Shown: in pieces, positions 35,571 through 49,800 of the stretch
How the letters are laid out: each line of letters starts with the position of its first letter
Position numbering within the stretch: position 1 is the first letter of the stretch
Notes under the pieces: model-generated
What the model saw: the letters and a program-made list of their open reading frames with translations, nothing else
What the model was told of the DNA's origin: nothing
The model's database searches: none
Position numbers and translations under genes: made by a program
Source: Argopecten irradians
Lineage: Eukaryota > Mollusca > Bivalvia > Pectinida > Pectinidae
Assembly: GCF_041381155.1 (NCBI RefSeq)
Contig: NC_091134.1
Coordinates: 9,642,755 to 9,706,754 of the forward strand
Length of the DNA stretch: 64,000 nt
Reading direction: 5' to 3'

Positions 35571-36146
35571 GTTACACTGTACAGTGTATGTCAAACAGCA
35601 ATATACAGATTTGTACTTCCTAGTTACACTGTACAGTGTATGTCAAACAGCAATATACAGAATTGTACTTCCGAGTTACACTGTACAGTGTATGTCAAAC
35701 AGCAATATACAGAATTGTACTTCCGAGTTACACTGTACAGTGTATGTCAAACAGCAATATACAGAATTGTACTTCCGAGTTACACTGTACAGTGTATGTC
35801 AAACAGCAATATACAGAATTGTACTTCCGAGTTACACTGTACAGTGTATGTCAAACAGCAATATACAGAATTGTACTTCCGAGTTACACTGTACAGTGTA
35901 TGTCAAACAGCAATATACAGAATTGTACTTCCGAGTTACACTGTACAGTGTATGTCAAAAAGCAATATACAGAATTGTACTTCCGAGTTACACTGTACAG
36001 TGTATGTCAAAAAGCAATATACAGATTTGTACTTCCGAGTTACACTGTACAGTGTTTGTCAAACAGCAATATACAGATTTGTACTTCCGAGTTACACAGT
36101 ACAGTGTATGTCAAACAGCAATACGTTGTATACAGAATTGTCCTTA
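35571..36146. repeat. 52-bp minisatellite, eleven copies, open in all three plus frames
   Basis: Units begin every 52 bp from 35571 to 36091 with GTTACACTGTACAGTGTATG and contain the palindrome ACACTGTACAGTGT. Early and late units have CAGATTTG, middle units CAGAATTG; two carry AAAAAG for AAACAG; the last is interrupted by GTTGT. Because 52 leaves remainder 1 on division by 3, an unbroken reading runs through the unit in each frame in turn. This produces three overlapping open frames of about 190-206 codons. It is a tandem repeat, not a gene. Confidence 0.95.
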
Positions 36147-37874
36147 ACATCACTATAACAAAATACCACTCTATTCAATATTCACAATTACAATGTTTTA
36201 AGATTCTGGATTAAATATTTAACACTACATATCCAATATTACCTAACAATACCTTTGTAATATTATAGAAATTGCTTTGTGGAGAAAATATTTATACTGG
36301 AGTCAGTCAGAAATGATTAGATTAAATAACTTGCATAAATATGAATAACTTACATATTTGTAAACATATATAGTATTATGGCTTTAATGTTCTGTTCAAA
36401 AAGAAAATGGAATAAAAGTAAAGGATTTCAGAAAGTGTTGATCAATGATTTTTTTGATTTTTTTAAATACATGTAAATTTTGTATCTATAAATAGTTATA
36501 ATTAATTTAATCAGAGAAATAAATTAAATAGAAGAGAACATCATGATAAAAATACTCAATTAATAGCTTTGATTGTACACGAAAAAATAAGACTACAACT
36601 TTGATTTTTTTTTCTCTCAAGATAAGTTTTACTTTAATACAATTCATGTAATATAACGCTTGATAAAGCATCAAGACATTAAATCATTTGAACAACACAA
36701 TATCTGTGCACCATGAAAACACCAGTCCAACAGTCTAAAGCTTTGATTTTAAGACTCTTCCGTAAAAATGTTATTTTATAATCAATTACACACAAAAAAA
36801 AGATTTTATCACAAATGCACCAATGCGCCTTTAATATATAGATGTTCAATGCATGGCAGCAACAGCTAAAGACACTAGAAGTAATAATATTTCTGCAACA
36901 AATTATTTTGCATTATAAGCTATCAACATGCTCATGCACAGATGTCTTGACCATAGGGACTTGCTAAAGTATTTCAATATGGAGAGTTGTTTCAAGTCTA
37001 TACCAAACGCCTGTGGTCAAATAATCTTTCTTGATATGTATATCTAGTACAAAATGTATGGCATACAACATAGGTATCTAGGTAGCTCTCAAACATAGCT
37101 GGCATAAACAGTAAGTTGATTCCTCAACAATTAACACAGCAATACTGATCTTTACCTCTCTCAAATCTCAAAAAATAAGCTTAGCACTACTTCACAGTAT
37201 TGGCAGAGTAAAGCAAAGGGGAGTACCTCTGATGGAATATGAGCAAACCAATTCAAGGTATAGATATCTACATTTAAACAAAGATCAGTTTCATACAACT
37301 CATCCTACCTAACAATCATAAGTATAAAATCCGATTATATACATAACTATCATATAGAAATTAATAACTATGTTTGATATATTAAGTCGACAACATAAAA
37401 TCTATTGATACTAGAGTCTTCTTTATTTCTGCATTAGTTTATTTTTCCACACATATCCTTCTTACAACATTTATCTGGCTAAAGCATTGCAATGTTTAAA
37501 ATGAAGGAATTTTGTTTCATTGAAACATCTCATGAAACTTATTAAGAATCAATTGATGAAAATGTCGTATGCTATACAACATTATGATATCTCGGATATC
37601 TTAGTGTTTATTGTTGCTAACTTTTTTCTAAACTTGATCATTATGGTACTTTGGAAATTAGTTTGCTTTTTCTTCCAAGTATGAATGCGGTTTCTGTAAG
37701 CATGATGTAAAATGCAGAGCAAATAGTGAAGTCTGAGCACCAATCACAAGCTTTCCATCCAAGAATTTCAGAAATTATCTTATAGACCTAAATTAATAGT
37801 TACATGTGATTATGATGCAATGTTTGTCAACTTGTGTGTGCGTGTAACAAATCAGTCAATCACATTGATCCTCA

Positions 37875-40800
37875 TTACGCATCGTATGTACTGGATGATA
37901 CAGTGCCTCCATGGCCGGTCCAATTGGTGTGGATGAATTTACCAGGATTGGCCAGAAGTTCGTATGTGTGTGCTCCGAAGTAATCTCTCTGTGCCTGGAA
38001 CAAACAATAATAATATTATTGTAAAATAAAATCTAAAATAGTACAGAAATTACGCATGTAGGTTGTAGTGTTATTCATATTTTTCATTATCACATAATTG
38101 AAAGGGATATTTACGTGTAACTTGCCTGTATAAGATGAAAGAACTACATTTAATATCAAAATCATAGGTGGCTGGATTAAGTCCAAGATCTAAACACTAC
38201 TAACATTTGTTGGTGACCCAGCTCATTTTAATACATTGTACGTATGTTCAAATCCTTGATTTTATGTACAAGGTTGAGATCTTAATGTCTTTAAAACTAA
38301 TTGTCTACCGGTATATGCTATCAGATTCAAACTAAACAAGCCTTCCCCTGTCTGTCCAAAAAAAATATTGGTGTGAATCTGTCAAATTTTGAGCCATAAC
38401 ATCTCTACTGTGTACGTTATCAATATCTATATATACCAGTCTTTCAATATACAATTTCATTGTAACATGCTATTTACCTGTAAGAGGTTGGCAGGCAGTC
38501 TGGCTGACCTGTAGCCATCAAAGAAAGCCAGAGCTGTACTGAAGGCTGGTGTGGGGATTCCAAGTAGGACAGCAGTGGACACAACCCTTCTCCAAGCAGC
38601 CTGGCACTTCTGTATCTCTGCCTTAAAGTACTCATCAAGGAGGAGGTTACTCAACTTGGAGTTTTTGTCGAAGGCCTCTTTTATTTTACCAAGGAAACGG
38701 CTGTAATCCAACAGAAATGTGTTTATTAGAACTGGTTGATTGTGTTAACTAAGTACTGAATATAGAAGCGTAATTGACATAAACAATGAAGATAATAATC
38801 GCCAAGCATAATATAAACAAGATCTTGTTTCAGCCATGATGACATAGATAGAGGTGTATATTACCGAGTACTGATCACATTATCCAGATTTATATAGTAT
38901 TCAATACCAATTATTCTGAGTGGTTTAACTAACCTGCGGATAATACATCCACCTCTCCACATAAGAGCTATTCCACCAAAGTTCAGGTCCCATTTTAGTT
39001 CTGATCCAGCTTCCCGCATCAACATAAATCCTTGGGCATAGGATACGATCTTGGAGGCATATAGTGCCTAAACAAAAGAAAATAATGTGTGATCAATCAC
39101 TAAATCAATTACTAAAATAAACAGAAAGTTATAACATAACAAGAGGCCCAAGGGCCTTAACGGTCACCTCGCGTTCTTAGCATAATTTAAAAGATGAAAC
39201 AAATAATGAAACAAATCAAAGACATATAAACTCCAGATATGCTGGCCTTGAAGTTGGTCAGTGATTTATAAATTTGACTTTTAGGACTATGAAGAGTATT
39301 TTGCTTCCATCAAACCTGTGGAACTTAGGGGTATTTTTTGAAATGTTTTTAATCATTTTTGACCCTGTTTGGTCCTGCCCCTCTGGTCCCCCAGCGGGGT
39401 CATCGAGGACGGATATGGATGTTAAAAGGCTATATCTTAGGCTAATAATTCTAATCAAGTTTGACTAATTTTCCTACGAAAATTGGGCAAATAATGTTCA
39501 CAAATATGTTTTTTCCTATATAAACAAAAGTAAACTTGACCCCTCCCCAGGGGGTAACGTGAGACCCCAAGGTCATATAATTCACAATTTTTATAATCTA
39601 TAATTATTTGATTCTACGCATACTATATCCAGAATTTTAGAAGATTTTTTGAAGTTTTAGCCTATTTGACCCTTTTTTAGCCCTGCACCTCTGCCCCCAG
39701 GGGGTCGGCCAGGACCAATGTGGATATGATATTAAAATGCTATCTCAGGCTAATAATTCTAACCATGTTTGACTCATTTCCTATGAAAATTGAGCAAAAA
39801 ATGCTCATTAATGTGTTTTTCCTATATAAACTATAGTAAACTTGACCCCCTCCCCAAGGGGAAACAGGAGACCCCAGGGTCATATAATTTACAATTTTTA
39901 TAAACAAACTTTAAGACCTTTTCATCTATAAAGTGTATTTGATTATACCATTTCCAGAATTTTAAAAGAATATTTTTGAAGTTTTAGCCTATTTGACCTT
40001 TTTTGGCCCCGCCTCTCTGCCCCCAGGGGGTCGGCCTGGACCAATATGGATATGATATTAAAATGCTATCTCAGGCTAATAATTCTAACCAAGTTTGACT
40101 CATTTCCTATGAAAATTGAGCAAAAAATGCTCATTAATGTGTTTTTCCTATATAAACTATAGTAAACTTGACCCCCTCCCCAAGGGGAAACGTGAGACCC
40201 CAGGGTCATATAATTCACAATTTTTGTAAAGGACCTTAAGACCTTTCTATTTATGAAAAGTATTTGATTCTACCATTTCCAGAATTTCAGAAGAAGATTT
40301 TTGAAGTTTTAGCCTATATGACCCCTTTTGACCCCGCCCCTAAGGCCCCTGGAGGTCAGTCATACAAAATTTGTTAATAGGATTAAATGGCCATCTCATA
40401 CTGATAATTCTGACAACATTTGACTGATTTCCTATTACAAAAGACCAAATTATGCGCAAAAATGTGTTTTCCGAATATAAACTATAGTAAACTTAACCCC
40501 CTCCCCAGGGGAAAACTAGAGACCCCAGGGTCATATAATTCACAATTTTTGTAAAGGACCTTAAGACCTTTCTATCTATGAAGAGTATTTGATTCTACCA
40601 CATCTGTGAGTAGAGAAGAAGATTTTTGAAATTTTACTCAATTTTACCTTTTTTGGCCCCCTCCCACAGCCCCCTGGGGGTTGGGGAACATATAATTCAC
40701 AATTTTGATTGGCCTTATGCCTTAGAAGGTTTGTACAAAATTTCATTGAAATTGCTTCAGCAGTTTTGGAGAAGAAGTTGAAAATGTAAATTGTTTACGG

Positions 40801-43800
40801 ACATACGACACACGACGGACGACGGACGACGCCGGACAAAAGGCGATTAGAATAGGTCACTTGAGACTTCGTCTCAGGTGACCTAAAAATTTGAGATCAC
40901 CAAAGTTAACTTACCCATAATAATATATCAGTTTGAGATTATTTACTTAACTATGCTTTTTACCCATAGTAACGTATCAATTTCAGATCATTAATTTAAT
41001 TTGTCTTGCCCATAGTAACGTACCAGTTTGAGATCGTTTACTAATGCTGCCTTGTCCCCAGTATATTTGGTTTGCTCTGGTCCCTGTATTTGTTTGCTGG
41101 CTTCTATTCTCTCCGTCTGTAGAGCAGACAGGCATCGTGCAAAGACAGCTTCACCTGGTTTAAATCAACATGGTCATTACAACAATGTCATGTTAATCAC
41201 AATGATGATCATACAACATATACCTTCATTTTCAAATAATCTTAATGTTGAATTATTTACAAATATTTGTTACTATGTCAATTTTGTGCTTTTCCACAGT
41301 GAAAATTAGCTTTGCCATCTTGTAAGAAATTTATTATATGATTTTTTTTTTCACAATTCAAATTTTTCAAAAATATTTTTATTTACCTATCAGAGACACT
41401 GGGACACCATACTCAAGCGCTGATATTGCTGTCCACTTTCCTGTGCCTTTCTAAAAATAAAAAAAAAAATAAAAATTATGGTTTACAAATCAGATTTTCA
41501 ATTAAGAAGGTGTACAATTAATTAGTTGGTTGATTGATTGGGCTTAACAGACTATCAACAGATGTCATTAAAGGGTAGCTTCTCATGTATGGTATGCAAT
41601 GTTGTTGCCTGTATGAATGTCTATAGTTTGGGTAACAGTTGTGTTCTTGTTGTCTCCTTGAAATGGTGGAAATGTTGCCCTTTGCAAAGCTGTTAATGTG
41701 TTCTCACTGTAGTATGTCACTAACAAATGTGTACATTGAATGACATTATTATCATCTGTACAGTATACTATATACCTGTCCAGCTGTGTCACGGATCTGT
41801 TCCAACAGGAAACTGCCATCCTTATTTTTATAACGAAGGATATCCCTGGTAATTTCTATGAGGAAGGAATCTAATTCAGATTTATTCCACTCTTCAAAAA
41901 CCTGTCAACAAAAACAATCAGACTAATCCAGCTATATCACACTGAAGTTGAAAGAGGTATGATTCTGCATTCTGACAGAATTAATTTGTTTGTTTTTTGT
42001 TTATATTGCTAGATTGGTGATACTTGTCTCATGTGATCGAAGCAATTTTCGGGCTTTGCCACCATCAGAAATAAAACAACTCTTAACAAAATAACTACTT
42101 TGATGATATAAAGATTTTCAATTAATCAAGAGTAGCTTTTTACCAACCTAAAGCAATCTACAATTGCATTATTATACATAGTCTGTAACATGGATTAAAA
42201 GACCCTTGAAAGAACATTCACCAGCTTCGGAACACTTTTACTCACATCAGCCATTTCCAGTTGGTTCATGCCAAGCCCATCCTTCATGACATTGTAAGCC
42301 TCACATATAAGCTGCATATCACCATATTCAATGCCGTTGTGGACCATCTTTACAAAATGGCCAGCTCCCTCACTGCCAACCTGTTGTAAATGGGTATAAC
42401 ACAGGCCGTCAAGTTCTACTCTTAACATAACTTCCATGAAAAATAAACTAATATCTACAATTAAATAATACAACATTTACTCATTTTATAAATATATTAT
42501 GTTCAGGGTTGCACTGGCCAAGGGTGTTCCATAAAAAAGTGAGGTTCTTTTCATTTTCTATTCTTAAAAAAGTGTATGGGGAAATGTAAACCCTGTTGTT
42601 GATTATTAAATTGTTTCCAGGCAACAATATTTACTGTAATAATGATATTGTTCTACTCACCCAATCACAACAAGGTTCGTCCCCTGACTTGGCTGCAATT
42701 GACTGGAAAATATTCTTGATGTGTGGCCTGAAATAGGAAGTAAGAACAATTAAAAATGTTCATACATATAGCTTATTATTATCATTGCTAACAACTTAGG
42801 TCATTTGAGGACAGCCTTCACTATATGCAATGCTTTGAAAGTGTGAATGTCTGTTTTTTTTGGGAGGCTGTGGTATATCTGTATTGTATGTCCTTGTAAA
42901 AGTCACTGTGGAACTCATTATCATTATCAAAACTAGACAATATACATGTACATTGTAAAGTTATGTAATTTTTGTTTAATTTTTCTGATTTTTATTTTTC
43001 AACACAAAACTAGAATAAACTCAAAGATAATATAATCAATGTACCACCATAAATAAGGTAACTAAATGTACGTACCATGCCTCTGGTGCTCCTCCAGGCA
43101 TGAGAGATGGCCCGTACCTGGCTCCATCTTCTCCACCACTTACTCCACTCCCCACATACAGAAGGCCTTTCTCAGCTAAGTCTTTACATCTTCTCTAAAA
43201 TGCAAAATATATCTCCACTATTTAATACAAAATTTCCCCTTGCATCTCGTCTACTAAACACAATTACAATTTGGTAGCTTTCTTCAAACTTCGTTCATAA
43301 AACTTGTTCAGACTGGTTTACATTATTTCATACTTAATTTTGATTCAGGAATTCATGCTTCATACATTTTCATCCCAATTCACTTAGTTATATATAATAC
43401 AATGTATATTCCCATCAATATGCACAAAAAAGGGCTTTGTCCTGTGTAATCTTACGTTTGTGTCTTTGTATTCTGAATTTCCGCCATCAATAATGATGTC
43501 CCCTTTCTCCAACAGTGGAACCTGAAATAAATAAGTTGGCATATAAGATGAAATATTAACAAATTGTGGAAATCAAATCAATAGTTTGGTATTGTTCATA
43601 AAAGATTTAGAAAATTTGACCACAACTTTAATTGTTTGAATTCAACTATTCCATACATATTAACTTGTCATCCCTGGAATTTCATTATGGACTTATCTAG
43701 TCTTTGATTTAGAAGATTCTAAATGTGTCTTTAGGAGTTAACAAATAATATTACCAATTTGTCAATGAAGGCATCCACAGCTGCTCCAGCCTTCACCAAT

Positions 43801-46800
43801 AACATGACTCGTCTCGGCTTTTTTAGATTGCTGACCATATCCTCCATTGATTTGGCACCAATGATGTTTGTTCCTTTGGCCTCATTGTTCATGAAGTCAT
43901 CAACTTTGGAGACTGTACGATTGAAAGCAACCACCTAAAGGGATAAAGTACAAAATGTTTTAAATAAGTTTCAGATGTGTGGCAATGGTGGCAATGATAA
44001 TGGTCAATAAATGTGCAGTGTCATAGAGAAACAGACAGTCATAAACACAAATATAAGGCAATTTTAAGGGATTTAGATGGAACTTAAGTCGCCTAAGTAG
44101 CTATGGAAGACATATTGAAGTTAAGAGTTTTATGGAGAATAAAAGGAGGAAAAGGAGATCATGTCAAGGAGATTGGCTAGTAATAAGAAGAATACAAACA
44201 GAAGGATGTAAGTGTAAACTGATAGATCTTCAGTGATTTCATGAGAAAAAATCTTACTCTGTGAGAGAAAAAAAATGGTAGGAAATCGGGTTCAATAGGA
44301 AATGTTTGTCAGGTCATGATCAGGGAAAGAACAGAAATGGACTATCCAAAATTTTACATTTAAGTTCATAACGTTTCCTCCATCGAAATAATTTACTTCC
44401 CCTTCCTCTAGCTGTTACTGTTCTTAAATAAAAAAAAAAACATAATTAGATTCTTGTATTATTTATTTTTTACATCTTTTTAAAACTTGTAATTGACGAG
44501 GAATAGGAACTCTAGATTCTTGACTGAGGTGGGATAATATGCAGTCTTTTAGATCAGATATCTCACAACCCTTATAACATATAATCTGATGATTATGGTT
44601 AAACATAATATACTTAAGAGCGAAACCTGTCTAATCTGACACCTGCTTTCCCTATCCTATCTGTAACTGTTCCGTATTCAACAATAGTATACAACAGTAT
44701 CTGACTTTCCTACACCCTGAATAATCTGACCAAACACCCACGTGGTGTCGGATTAGACAGGTTTCATTGTATTCCAGTGCAATGCTATCATAGCAATCAG
44801 ATATGGGTTTTTTTATCATATCTATAACATGCGTATGGTAGATTTTTTTAGGAAAAACAGTTATGTTTAAATTGTAGCGAAAACTCACCTTGCTTGTATG
44901 TATATTGATGTAAAGTCAGTCAGATTTTCCTTGTCCACTGTTAAATCTTGGTTGGCACTGGGGGATTGTAGTGGGTCGCCCTGTGTCAGAGGTCGGATAT
45001 CCGAACTGGAAATGCAATTTCTTTCACACAGTGGCATAAATCAACATTAATAAGTGTAGCTTACAATGTACCATTGCGGTATGAGTACGTGTATTCAAAT
45101 AAAGGTACTTCTAAAGAACCTTAACCATAAAAACTTAATTTATACAAAGTCTGGGTACAGAATTCCAGTGCAGTATCGGGTAAGGGCGGGTACACCCTAA
45201 AAAGGTAACCCCATCATCAATTACAATATGGCGGGGATTATACGAACAAGAGTCGAGTGCGGGATAAAAAAAAGAGTGATTCCTCGCTTAGTTGTTGATT
45301 GGATTAATGAAAGAGTGATCGGAGATAGCCTATTTGTATTTGCAATGGGAAAATATCACCAGAAAGTGAAATGAATGCATACAAAATTTGTTACAAGGGA
45401 ATATGAGTGCCTTTGACCTAGATTTTCACTGGACAGGCAAAACGACAGTGAGGAAATCGGACTGCATTTTCCGGCGTTTCATAGTGAAATAAAGGTCTTT
45501 ATGTTAATATATTATTTTAAATGACCGTGTCTGAAGTTGTGTTTTCCGTATCGAAAAATTTATTTAAGAATATATTTAGTATTTAAATATATACATATTT
45601 ATCCATGTTTTGACGGAAATACCGGCGACTTTTGTAGAGGCAGGTGTACCTCTTCCAAGCGAGCCGTTGGTTCCCTTGTCCTTTTATATAGTATATTAGG
45701 CCTATAGTACACACGTATACACAACAGACATTTCTCACAAACCTACGTTACAAGTCCCTGTGTGTTTGATGTAAAGTTAGACAATGCACCTGTCCTTGTG
45801 CGAAATAAATAGGTCACTTCATCAAACAGGCAAACAATCTGAATCACAGCTGCGTACATCCCTACATGTAAATGATGGCCGAGTAAGGAAAATATCACTA
45901 TCCGACATGTTCAAAAACACTGTTGTACCTCCAAAGGTGTAAAACTAAATGACTGTGCATGCATCTCAACATTGTTAGTCCATTATTTGTCACAGGTGAG
46001 TGAACACCTGTGCAATTCCTGAAATGGGATGTCCCATTTCTCAAACAGGGTACGCAAGGTAGTGAGTAGTGGTATGATGGGTTTTAAGTAGGATAAATTC
46101 CTCAAAACTGTCCATTATTAGAGAGAATGGATTGTACCTCGCCTGCGGGCTCGGTACTATCCATTCTCTCTAATAATGGACAGGTTTTCGGAAATTATCC
46201 ATTACATATAGTGATATTGTCTGGGATTGTCTTACAAAGGCTCAATCCGACCTTTTGGAAGACATACAGTTGGAAGCAGCACGTATTGTTACTGGTGCCA
46301 CTAAGCTGACAAGTAGAGTAAAACTTTATACCGAAACTGGCTGGCTTCCCCTCCAGCGAAGACGTGAACAACATAAAATAATCCAGTTTCACAAAATGGT
46401 CCATGGACTGGTCCCTCAATTCCTTCATGATATACTTCCTCCGCGAAACAGTAGAATACATGACCACAATACTCGTGTTGTGTAACAACTTCCGTCCTAT
46501 TGCCTGTCGCTCCAGTTTATATCAGAAATCTTTTTTGCCTTCCGTATAATCAGCCTTTGGAACTCCCTACCCTAATTGATTTAGTAAACGAGTGGACCCT
46601 TCTATATCTAGGGACTAAAAGAGACATCTAAAAACGAATCCAATATTTAAAATTCCCTCTTTCTATTATTGTGGTAGCAGAATTCCCCAAATTGGCCAAA
46701 TCCATCATGCTAGAATTAAGNNNNNNNNNNNNNNNNNNNNNNNNNNNNNNNNNCAGTGATTTCATGAGAAACAAGAGGCCCATGGGCCTTAACGGTCATC

Positions 46801-49800
46801 TGACTCATGGCACAAAACAACAAAGTCACAGTATAAAGTATTGGTTAACGATTAATATAAACAATACAAGGAACTCCCTAGTTGAATATGTAAGTTTCTG
46901 AAATAGGTAAATGTCCTTTGTTGAACAAACTTGGTTGCCCTTTATCCATATATGGTTGTAACCCATTCAAGGATTAATATAAGGAGTCAGATTTTAAAGC
47001 CAAATTTCAGCTAAGCTCCCAGTTTGGACGTCCGCCGTACTATCCCCGTTGGTCTTAGCCTGGTCCTTTATAAAATATGATTGTCCTCACCTTAAGTTCC
47101 CCCTTCTGAATCAATTAAAACCCCTATAGACCAATTTTTATTGAGATCTGGAATGAACCCGAACACAGGAAGTGGGCCAGCAGCCATCTTGAAATACCAA
47201 AATTTTTACGACAATGTTTGCATGTTGTTCCGCATCAATTAAAACCCCTATAGACCAATTTTCATTAAGATCAGAGACTGAAACCTTAAAACAGGAAGTG
47301 GGCCAGCGACCATCTTGGAATACAATAATCTTTACGAAAATGTTTGCACGTTGTTCGACGTCAATTAAAACCCCTATAGATCAATTTTCATTGAGATCAG
47401 AGAGTGAAACCTGAAAACAGGAAGTGGGCCAGCTAAAATTAAGAAAATTTGCCCTTTTGGGGCCCCACCCCTCAGCCCCTAGGGGTTGGACCAGGCTCAT
47501 TTATATAAAATATGATTGTCCTTTCCCAATGATGTTTCACACTAAATATAAATGAAATCCGTCCAAGGATGAAGGAGGAGTAGAATTTTAAAGCTTAAAA
47601 TAAGAAAGTTTGCCCTTTTGAGGCCCCACCCCTCATCCCCTAGGGGTCAGACCTATCTCAAATATATAAAATATGAATGTCCTTACCTAATGATGTTTCA
47701 CACTAAATATGGATGAAATCCATCAAAGGATGAAGGAGGAGTAGGAATTTAAAGCTAAAATGAGAAAATTTGCCTTTTTGGGGCCTCACCCCTCAGCCCT
47801 AGGGTCAGACCTAACCTCATATAATAAAATATGAATGTCTCTTACCTAATGATGTATTCACACTAAATAATGATGAATCCATCAAAAGGGATGAAGGAGG
47901 ATTAGGAATTTAAAGCTAAAATTAAGAAATACATTTTGCCCTTTTGGGGCCCCACCCCCCTCAGTTCCCTAGGGTTCGCAGACCAGACTCATATATAATA
48001 AAAATATAATTGTCCATCCCCAATTTGAATGTTCACCACAAAATATTGAGTAAAGATTCGATCATAGGATGTCAAAGGAGGAGTAAGGATTGTAAAGCTA
48101 AAAGTTAAGAAAATTTGCCCCATTTCTGGGCCCCACCCTTAGCCCCTCAGTCCCCTCAGGGTTCGGACACCATTCTCTCATTTATATAAAAATATGAATT
48201 GTCCTTTCCCCCAAAAATTAATGTTTTTACACCAAAATAATAGATGAAATCCATCAAAGGATGAAGGAGGAGTAGGAATTTAGAGAGCTAAAATAAGAAA
48301 AATTGCCCTTTTGGGGCCCCCATCCCCACAGGCCCCTAGGGGTCGGACCATGCTCATTTATACAAAATATGATTGTCCTTTCCCCAATGATGTTTTCAAA
48401 CCAAATATGGATGAAATCCATCCAAGGATGAAGGAGGAGTAGGATTTAAAGCTAAAATTAAGAAAATTTGCCCTTTTGGGCCCCTGCCCCTCTGACCCCT
48501 AGGTGTCGGACCAGGTCTCATTTATATAAAATATGATTGTCCTTCCCTTATGAAGTTTTTCACACAAAATCTAGAGATGAAAATCCATCAAAGGATTAAG
48601 GAAGGAGTAAGGATTTTAACAGCTAAAAATTAAGAAAAATTTGCCCCATTTTGAGGCCCCTGCATCCCCGTCAGCCCCTAAGGGTCGGACCATGCTCCAA
48701 TTAATAATAAAATATGGATTGTCCTCCCCCTAAAGAATGTTTCACACCAAATATGTATGAAATCCATCCAATAGGATGAAGGAGGGAGCAGGAAATTTTT
48801 AAAGCTAAAATTTAGAAAATTTGCCCTAATTGGGGCGCCTAACCTCCTCAGACCCTAGGGGTCGGACCAGGCTCATTTATATAAAATATTAATTGTCCTT
48901 CCCTAATGATGTTTCCAAACCAAATAAGGATGAAATCCATCCAAGGATGAAAGGAGGAGTAGGAAGTTTTGAAGCTAAAAATTAAGAAAATTTGCCCTTT
49001 TTGAGGCCCTGCACCTCTCAGCCCCTAGGGGTCGGTACCAGGCTCATGAGTATAAAAAATTAAGATTGTCCCTTCACAAATGATTTTTTTTCAAACAATT
49101 TAAAGGATGAAATCTCCATCCAAGGATGAAGTAGGAGTAGGAATTATAAAGCTAAAATATTAAGAAATTTATTTGCCCATTGTCCTGGGGCCCCACGGCC
49201 TCAGTCCCCTAGGTGACGGACCTGGCTCATTTATCTAAAATATAATTGTTGGCCCTTCGCCAAAATAATGTTTCAACACCAAATGATATGATTGACAAAC
49301 CATGCCAAGGATGAAGTAAGGAGTAGTGATGATAAGAGCCTAAAATAAAGAAAATTAGCCTTTTGGGGCCCGTGCCCCGCCCCCTCTGAACCCAAGGGGT
49401 CGGGTACCAAGCTCATTTTATATAAAAATAAGTAAATAGTCCCTTGCCCTAAATTAAGTTTCAAAAATCTTATTCTGTGAGAGAAAAAAAATGGTAGGAA
49501 ATCAGGTTCAATAGGAAATGTTTGTCAGGTCATGATCAAGGAAAGAACAGAAATGGGGTACAAGTCAATAATGACAGGAGTCTATAGATTGGTCAAGAAG
49601 TCAGAAAAACATAAGGGGGATATCATGATCAGGTTTGCACCATTGAGTGCCCAATTACACTTTCACAGGAAAGAGAACAATTTATTGAGGAGGTATTTTA
49701 GGACAGGGGTGTGATTGCATTGATGACAACGACAAAGCAAAGGAGGTCATAAGTAAGAAGAAGATAGTCCGGATTCAGTCAGTAAAAAAAGGTAGAGGAA

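Larger units (their letters stand above)
33557..37874. other. Intergenic region between YcgG-like gene and PGD (convergent)
   Basis: Both neighbours end here, the YcgG-like gene from the left and PGD from the right, so both 3' UTRs lie in it. It holds a ~155-bp array (34303-35000), a 52-bp minisatellite (35571-36146) and candidate minus-strand AATAAA signals (TTTATT on plus at 37422-37427 and 37438-37443) downstream of PGD. I see no gene in it. Confidence 0.6.

Noticed and set aside
35571..36146. CRISPR array
   Set aside because: The whole 52-bp unit is repeated with no unique spacers, and the genome is eukaryotic.
35538..36214. Three overlapping open frames of 187-206 codons as proteins with Tyr/Cys-rich repeats
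   Set aside because: They are the three frames of one 52-bp tandem repeat with no start context or splice signals, and the period explains the openness.
46255..46485. Cellular gene on the plus strand within PGD intron 2
   Set aside because: The peptide is the standard post-reverse-transcriptase segment of a LINE and is broken downstream.
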